From: Limanda limanda
Taxonomy: Eukaryota > Chordata > Actinopteri > Pleuronectiformes > Pleuronectidae
Direction: 5' to 3'
NCBI RefSeq assembly: GCF_963576545.1
Contig: NC_083656.1
Location: forward strand, 8,188,811 to 8,252,810
DNA: 64,000 nucleotides
Position 1 is the stretch's first letter, and each line of letters begins with the position of its first letter. The notes beneath the pieces are model-generated. The model ran no database searches. It was not told the origin of the DNA and was given only the letters and a program-made list of their open reading frames with translations. Shown piece after piece: positions 57,661-64,000 of the stretch. Position numbers and translations under genes: made by a program.

Positions 57661-57954
57661 CACGACAGTGTCGAATTTCTCTGCTTCTCACTTTCTGAAA
57701 TGCAGTAAATGGGGTTTGTACCTCTGGTGGCCAGCAGGAGGCAACAGTCACCTGCTGTTTTCGACCTCGAGGAGCCTCCAAAGGAAACAACATGTCAACC
57801 TGAGGAAAACACGCCTCTTTCTGCAGGAGGTTATAATGTGGGCAAACAGACGTTTTACTTCAGGATAACGAGGCATTACGGGTGTTTTTAGTGCATGCAG
57901 CGTTTCATAATACACCAGCCCCCCCCCCCCCCATCCCTCCTGGGCTCGCTAACC

Positions 57955-58200
57955 AAATCATATTAGAGCTAATGATTATTGGTGTCAAATGAGTGAGTCA
58001 TCGTTATTGAAAGTGTATTGTCACCTCTGAGGGGGGGGGTGGTAAAGATCAGCTGGCTCGTGAACATTACACTCGTTCAAACATTTGTTTTATGGCTCCC
58101 TCTGTCCGATGATAATTAATTGTTTACTTTCTCATCTCTGGATGATGGCGTGACTCTTTTCAGAGGTTGTTTGCTCACAGCAATTAAGTTCATCAGCACT
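57955..58200 (+). promoter_or_regulatory. Candidate conserved regulatory block A (adk intron 3)
   Basis: Dense motifs without simple repeats: AATGATTATTGG, TGAGTCA (57994-58000, AP-1 core), TTTATGGC, TAATTA (58113-58118) directly followed by TGTTTAC (58121-58127, forkhead core), and CAATTAAG. This is the look of deeply conserved developmental enhancers; conservation itself is not visible from one sequence. A poly-G run at 58032-58040 interrupts it. Confidence 0.4.
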
Positions 58201-58201
58201 C

Positions 58202-58475
58202 ATCCTCCTCCTCCTCCTCCCTCTCCCTCTCTCGCTGTCTCTACCCCTCGCTCCCTCCCTCCTTCTCTCTCTTTCTGTGTGCTAAATGCAGATTAGCAGC
58301 GTCACAATCGCATCCAGAATGAGAGTAAACTCCTCATTATGCCGTGTGACCCTCTGCTGCATGAATAATTCAGGGCTGCAGTGTTAGTGGCTGGCTTGTT
58401 ATTAGCATTCCCGATGGCGACGGGGAGAGGGAACGAGAGAGAGAGGGAGAGAGAGAGAGAGAGAGAGAGGGTGGG
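58202..58475. repeat. CT-rich and GA-rich simple tracts flanking an AT/GC-balanced core
   Basis: The stretch 58202-58275 is almost all C and T (CTCCTCCTCCTCC, CCCTCCCTCC), and 58435-58470 is GAGA repeat. Between them, 58280-58425 has mixed sequence including GCATGAATAATTCAGGGC, possibly part of a regulatory element. Confidence 0.7.
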
Positions 58476-58623
58476 AGGCTCATATCACTGACAGGGCTGA
58501 CTCAGGGGGATCAGCGCTGGATTGAGACACACATCACACACACATCATCACACGACACAGGAGATCAGTGGAGGTGCCTCTCCACTCGCACCCCCCCGCT
58601 GTCTGTGTACATCTCGCCCCCCC

Positions 58624-58624
<1 letters not shown>

Positions 58625-58654
<30 letters not shown>
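58625..58654. repeat. (CTG)10 trinucleotide repeat
   Basis: Ten uninterrupted CTG units on the plus (adk sense) strand, next to a C-rich run. A shorter GCTGCTGCTGCTGCTG tract occurs near 60545-60560. Confidence 0.93.
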
Positions 58655-58656
<2 letters not shown>

Positions 58657-59199
58657 GTGAAGCTCCATCTGCTTACTGGGAGGAAAACAACAAAGGCCCC
58701 TCTCACTGAGTACATGCTAAACACTCTGGCTCCTGGGTGTGCGTGTGATAGATTCTGCTCTGTAAACACACTTGACTCTACCCCTCTTTTTTTTTTTCCC
58801 ATAGTTTTATGTTTTTAATATATAACGAAGCGAACCGTGAGTGCTAGAAACCCCCGGCTGAGCTACCCTGGTGTGTGCTCCCTGGTCTGGGAGAAACACT
58901 CTGCTGTGTGTCTGTGTGTGTCTGTATGTGTGTGTTTGTGTGTGCTCACATGCAAGCATGCGTGCAGAAGCTGCATGTGCTTGCCATGGTGCCACTTCAC
59001 TGGATGCACTCATGCTCGACTGAGTGTGTAGACACATTACTACACCTTCCCTCCCTCCCATTTTTTTTTTAAAACTTCCCACTGTTGCTGAGGCTGAGAG
59101 GTGTACTACAGTACTTAAACTCACCTCCGCCCGGCCCACTGGGAGGGAACGGAGGGCAAAGGTCACGGGCCTGCATCCATCAGCCGACCTCCGAGCCAA

Positions 59200-59565
59200 A
59201 GAGGGAGCGCAGAGATTAATGGCACTCGACTGGTAATTGAGACATCAGAAACACGCTCAGCTGCCAACCGCTCGGCTGTTTATGTTTTATTGATACGCAT
59301 GAATTCCACCATTTGGGGCGCTTGCATAAATGTGACATGCTCACCCGAGCTGTACTCGACTGTGAGGAATGTGGATCTAGACCTTTTGAATTATAAAACG
59401 AGGAAAACCTTTCAAATAATTGAAAGAGAGGCGGTGAAAAGAAAGCCCTCCTCCTCCCCCGGCTTGCTGGGCTGTGTTCCTGTAGATGAAGGGAGCATCG
59501 CGCCGCAGCTTGAGTCTTACATTGCTGCATTATGAGAGACGGCTGATGCAATCATAATTAAGGCT
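59200..59565 (+). promoter_or_regulatory. Candidate conserved regulatory block B (adk intron 3)
   Basis: Repeat-free sequence with GATTAATGGC, GGTAATTGAG, TGATGCAATC (59544-59553, a C/EBP-ATF-type composite) and TAATTA (59555-59560). The listed open frames over it show no protein-family resemblance. Confidence 0.35.
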
Positions 59566-60202
59566 CGTCCTTTGCCGGAGCTACAAACGTCTCCCTCTGG
59601 TTGAAGGCGGCAGCCAGCAGGTGGTGCCAGAAGGAAACCTCACAAGTCAAAAGGCGGGCTGGAGAAAAACATAATCCACATCTCTGTGCATGTGGGCGTC
59701 CCCTCCTCTCCTCCTCTCCCTCCCCTCCTCTCCCTACAACTCCCCCTTTTTTAAAGAGCCCTTTTATAATTAAAATGTGGGTGTCTCAGCCGGTACATAC
59801 AGCATGTTCAGTTCAGAAGAAGCATCCTCGGGGCTATTTTTAGTCGTCCTTGTTCCCCGGCAGCCACACAGGAAAAGCCAGTGATGCTATCAGCACCTTG
59901 TACACGCAGGCTAGTTAGTGTGCTGTCTGTGCTGATGGTTTCTCTCCAGCGAGCCTGTGCGGGGGCAGAGATGGGAGGCCTGGCTGGTGAGCGGCAACAC
60001 TCCCCGTGTATTTAAAGTTCACACTGGGCCATATGGTCCCCGGCAGTCGGGGGGTGTTGGTGGAATTATTCACACGGAGCGCTCTGAATCACCAGGATCC
60101 CGGTATCAACCTCGGAGATAAGGGGAACGTCTCAAAGGCTTTGTGCTCGGGCTTCGGAATCTCAGTCCTCAAGAGAACACACCACGAGCCTCGTCCTTGC
60201 TT

Positions 60203-60230
60203 ACACACACACACACACACACACACACAC
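60203..60230. repeat. (AC)14 microsatellite
   Basis: An uninterrupted AC array, followed by C/T-rich DNA and further short ACAC tracts to 60355. Confidence 0.92.
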
Positions 60231-60484
60231 TCGCTCTTCCCACTCTCTCCCTCAACGTGTCCCTCTTTTCCCTCTGTCGCTCTTCTCTTTCATGTCCTCG
60301 CGCAAACACACACTCACACTCTCGCACTCCCTCTCTCCCACATCCACACACAACGCCGTGTGACAAACAACGCCACCCTCGGCAGCGCCAAGCCAGAAAC
60401 CTGTGACATTTTAGACGATAATAATGTGAACTCATCCGCCATGACCAGATTTTGCCCCCCCTCCCACCACCACCACCTCGCCTA

Positions 60485-60990
60485 ATCCTTGAGTGCAGCC
60501 TAATTAAGTACAAACAGCGGTCCTCGGTTAATGCCAACAAATGAGCTGCTGCTGCTGCTGGATCGGCCGATTATTAAAGGGATGCACATTTGTTGTTTCT
60601 GCGTCCTAATGCAATTACTCACCCATCACGACCGTGTAATTGTGCCGTCATTAATTGTGCATCGCAGTCTATAATGCATAAAGGCTCATGTAAAGACTCG
60701 CGCTGGGGTTTTCTCCGCACCCAGGGAGCTGAATGGGGATTTACCCAAATGGATGGAGACACCTGAACGACGGCGATATCGTAAACGCCTTTTGTGAAAA
60801 TCAACATTCATCCGTTACCGCAGTCTATTAGAAGATGTCACAGGACGGGAACAAGGCCCGGCTCGCTTGTTTGAATCATGACTCATTTGCGTCGGGTACT
60901 TTTATGCGCCTCATTCTTCGCCATCTATTCCCATCCTGCTCTAATGTGCCACTGATAAGAATGTCCTATTCATTCTGCGTTCCTCACCGG
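60485..60990 (+). promoter_or_regulatory. Candidate conserved regulatory block C (adk intron 3)
   Basis: Repeat-poor sequence rich in homeodomain-like cores: TAATTA (60501-60506), CTAATGCAATTAC, GTCATTAATTGTGCAT and ATAATGCATAAAGG. It also holds TGACTCA near 60890 and TGATAAG (60953-60959, GATA core). The density and lack of simple repeats suggest an enhancer cluster; this is inference. Confidence 0.4.
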
Positions 60991-61039
60991 CTGCTATAAA
61001 GAGAGACAGAGTGCGAGAGAGCGAGAGAGAGACTCTACA

Positions 61040-61280
61040 GGCATTGAATGAAAAGCACATCTATTTCTGAGGAGCGCGAGCGCGGTAGAAGATAATTATT
61101 GATTTGAAATAAGAAAAGATAAGGCTCAACCTTGAGCAGCACAGCGATAGCGCGCGGAACAGAATAATTAATGGGCCTGTCTGGTGTCGGGACAAGCTTT
61201 CACAGGGAGACGAGCGTATTGATTTTAAACAGATAAACTGCGTAACCCTTTGTGAAGGGGTTTGACAAACAATTTAATTG
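61040..61280 (+). promoter_or_regulatory. Candidate conserved regulatory block D (adk intron 3)
   Basis: GATAATTATTGATTTGAAAT, GAATAATTAATGGGCC (TAATTA at 61165-61170), ATTGATTTTAAACAG, CCTTTGTGAAGGGG and GACAAACAATTTAATTGG (SOX- and homeodomain-type cores) lie within 240 bp. There are no repeats and no coding frame. It is followed by a poly-G run at about 61281-61290. Confidence 0.4.
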
Positions 61281-61290
61281 GGGGGGGGGG

Positions 61291-62380
61291 GAAACAACAA
61301 TATTCCTCACCCTTTCCATCTCCCTTTCATTCCTTTCCCCGAGCTGTTTTTTCCTGCGCCTGACCTATTGAAACAATTACTGTGCATCAGGCCTTGTACT
61401 GCCTCCAGACTACCAAGGAAGGTTTTTGGGGTGTAGGATGCACACGCTGATTGGGGATCTAATCAATGGCGGAACCCTGTTTCCCCACACCAGATGCTTG
61501 TGTTGAAACTGGGATTACTGGAGCCTTTTAGCCGTGTTGCCCTCTCGCTCTGCTTCTGTCAGAGAGAGAGAGAGAGAGAAAGATGGATCTGCCTGTTTAA
61601 ATGTACCTGCCTGCCGGAGCTGAAGCAGAGACAATTTACTGTTCCCGTGCAGCCCTCCTCCTCCCTAATCCTCCCGAGGAGAGCCCGCAAAGTCCTCTCA
61701 CTTCTTCCCTTGCCCTCCCCTGATTAGTGATAGGGGCCGTTTGATCATGTTTCCCTGCCTGTCCTTGTGATTTGTAAGCTGTTTAAACGTGAATGAGGCA
61801 ATTAAATCCGGACGAGCGGCGGCGGCGCGGAGGAGAGTGGGTGCCGCGGTGATCATTAGCGATGAATTACCCTGGTGTGCACTCAAACACTTGGGAGGAC
61901 TTTTCAGGCCCGACCACTCCCGAGGATCCAGATCCAATCTAGCCATTGATTAACCGAGACTTGTTCTTCCTGTGAAATCACTCGACGGGGATTTTAGGGC
62001 ACTCATCCGGTCTTATCGAGATAGGCTAACATCAAAGGGGAATGAGGAGGGATTGGGTAAATGGGGGGCTCGCCGTGCCCTCCGTGTAAGAGACTTAGAC
62101 GAGCAAATCTTGAATTATTGCCTCATGTAAATAATCTACTTGCCTCTGCTTTTTTTTGGGGGGGGGGGGGGGGGGGGTGAGAGAGGAACTCATGAGTCAC
62201 TCGGGGCAGAGAACACTCATCGTGCTTTCAAAGCTCTCATATTTCCCTTGATGGGAATCAGCGGTGGGGGCTCCGGCTCCAGGAATGTAAACAACACAAT
62301 GTTCCTGACTTGTGAGATCGGCCCAGAACAGTCTGGATGTGCTGGGGGGGGGGTGATGTAACGGTATTAGTTTTTGAGGA
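61291..62380 (+). other. adk intron 3, mixed unique sequence and simple runs
   Basis: Balanced-composition DNA with a short GAGA tract (61561-61580) and a G20 homopolymer at 62158-62177 preceded by T8. No exon recognised. Confidence 0.55.
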
Positions 62381-62700
62381 GAACACTCATATCCTCTGAA
62401 TACAAATGTTGCATTCAGGAAGCTAATTCCCTTGATTTCAATATGATTTGATTTAGCCTGAATAAATAAGTGCCTCTATTAGTCTGAAATTGGAAGGTAT
62501 GAAATTGAAAAATAGCACCGAGTGGTATTTAACCAGTGTGTCGGGGTCACATGTTGCATAACACGGGCTGTCCATGCATTAGCAGTATGCACGGCATAGT
62601 TGGAATAGCTCTGAACAACAAGGCTGGGTTGTGAAAAGCGGAGGTTATCGGCTGAGGACATTTTGTTCAAAACAATTTCTTTTTCTCCGCTCCCTCCCGT
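62381..62700 (+). promoter_or_regulatory. Candidate conserved regulatory block E (adk intron 3)
   Basis: Repeat-free AT-moderate sequence with GCTAATTCCCTTGATTTC, AATATGATTTGATTTAGCC and CCTCTATTAGTCTG. It resembles the other candidate blocks in texture. The call rests on texture only. Confidence 0.25.
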
Positions 62701-64000
62701 CAGCGAGAGAGCTCAGGCTGCAGTAGATGGAAAAGGGATTTTCTCTCCCTAAATGGCCACGGGGGCCTTTTACGGTGTCACTACTACGGGATCACATGAT
62801 GTTTGAGGGTGTAAAGGTCTCCAGGCAGCTGCTCCTTTTCGGATGGGATTTTCGAGGCGTCCAGGAGCAGGGCCCCATGCTGTCTGCACTGAAAGGTGGA
62901 GCAAATACTTCTAGGGAGGAAGGGAAAAAATCTCCTCAGTAGCCGTGTGTCTATTTGAAATGGGTTCTGGAGTCCCTCGGCTGCCTTCATGTTATAAACA
63001 CCCACAGTGCTCAGATTCTTCCTTTGTCAAGAAGTCATAACAGGTGTCTCGGGAAGGATTTTTTTTTTTTTTTTTGCTTTTCCCGGTTAGCATATTTTCC
63101 ACTTGCATGGAAAGTTTTTTTTTTTTCTTTATTGGAAACATTCTGCCCTGGGTAGACCCCCGCGCCTTGAGACATGATATGCAGACTTTCTTTGAAGCAG
63201 TAAAGGTTACTTTCACACTCGCTCAAAATTCGGCCATGCCTAGTTAAACCAGGTTGTACACCCCTGGCTGACATGTGTTGGTAAGCCACGGTGCACTTTG
63301 CATACAGATTGCTGCACTCCTGCTGCGAGTACATGCAACAGACACAACAATAGTCAAGTTTTAAAGCAAGAAAAAAAAAAAAAAGTGCCACCTCTGACCT
63401 CCCTTGAAAATGTTTTTTTAATCCTAAAAAGGGAAAAAAGCATTGGCACTGTGCTGCAGAGCCTTTACATAACCACCACCTCCCCCGGGATAACTCCCAA
63501 GCATTTTCTCAACAACCCCTCTCACTCAGTTAATTTAAGGGTGGAATTGCACGTAGCGCCAGTGGGGAATGCTACGGTGCACCTTGAACTATTTACCATC
63601 TCATTGGATTCCCCCCCCCCCCACTGATGTAAATACACCCTCAAATGGACAGTCTTCAATTTACAGTTGAGGTGAAGAAGGGAGCGGAGGACCTCCTAAT
63701 GTGTCGGCTCGTCTCGACTGCAGTTGGGTCAATTTCCCGAGCAAAGTGGACGTGTTTATATAGCCGGCCCCCTGGGAGGCTGTTTGTGTGAGCGACGTGG
63801 AGAATGCACATTATTCATGTCCGCGGCTCCCCAGATAAAGACTCTATCTCGCTGCGTAGCCCGGCTTTGCATCAGGTTACGCACAAGCACGGGAGCTATT
63901 GATGCTTGAAATGGCAGTATGATGGGGAAAATAAAAATAAAAAAAGATAGAATCGGAGTCGAGACTGCTCTTTTGGTTTGTGTTTGGGAAAAAACTCTTT
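62701..64000 (+). other. adk intron 3, distal end of window
   Basis: Unique-looking DNA with homopolymer runs (T near 63059-63075 and 63114-63127, A near 63370, C near 63609-63621). GTTAATTTAAGG near 63530 is a further AT core. The window ends inside the intron and no downstream adk exon is reached. Confidence 0.6.

Larger units (their letters stand above)
52405..57960 (+). other. adk: adk intron 3, repeat-rich proximal part
   Basis: Contains a LINE 3' end at 53221-53290, a 20-bp tandem duplication at 53344-53383, an inverted dispersed repeat at 53430-53590, a CGG-rich patch near 54570-54597, a TIR element at 56748-57258 and a SINE-like unit at 57384-57660. No coding exon of adk is recognised; the next expected one (DELVKKFKVEYHAGG-like) is absent to the end of the window. 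Confidence 0.75.

Overview
This is vertebrate nuclear DNA, almost certainly from a ray-finned fish, most likely a percomorph teleost. The genes are split by GT-AG introns. The coding exons translate into close relatives of well-known vertebrate proteins. The non-coding DNA carries TIR elements, LINE 3' ends and dispersed repeats typical of teleosts, with many CA/TG and ATCT microsatellites.

Layout. (1) Positions 618-2023 (+) hold the last three coding exons of dcakd, a dephospho-CoA kinase domain protein; the first exon with the P-loop lies outside the window. (2) Positions 2024-12203 contain no gene I can support, but include an intact-ended 851-bp hAT-type element (4410-5260) with a perfect 8-bp target duplication. 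(3) Positions 16162 to 12204 (-) hold a complete two-exon C1q-like secreted collagen protein, best assigned to c1ql1. (4) A 5-kb intergenic stretch leads to the vinculin promoter (about 21160-21574). (5) Positions 21575-46426 (+) hold a complete 21-exon vinculin gene (vcl) whose reading frame joins to exactly 1066 residues, the length of human vinculin. (6) Positions 46427-49597 are the vcl 3' region and the adk promoter. (7) Positions 49598-52404 (+) hold the first three coding exons of adenosine kinase (adk). The rest of the window is its very long third intron, rich in TAATTA-type motifs and candidate conserved regulatory DNA.

The genes are not an operon and do unrelated jobs: coenzyme A synthesis, secreted synaptic or adhesion signalling, force-bearing links between adhesions and actin, and adenosine clearance. 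The gene order is still informative. From general knowledge, DCAKD and C1QL1 are neighbours on human 17q21 while VCL and ADK are neighbours on human 10q22, so the window spans a junction between two ancestral blocks. AP3M1, which lies between VCL and ADK in human, is absent here. That fits one of two vcl/adk copies left by the teleost genome duplication (perhaps vclb/adkb; the a/b letter is inferred).

I found no novel multi-gene system. The most notable points are: a vinculin gene with no room for the metavinculin exon; twin LINE tails filling two vcl introns; a near-perfect 18-bp hairpin in the vcl 3' region; a long TG repeat beside the c1ql1 splice acceptor; and a run of candidate enhancers in the adk intron.
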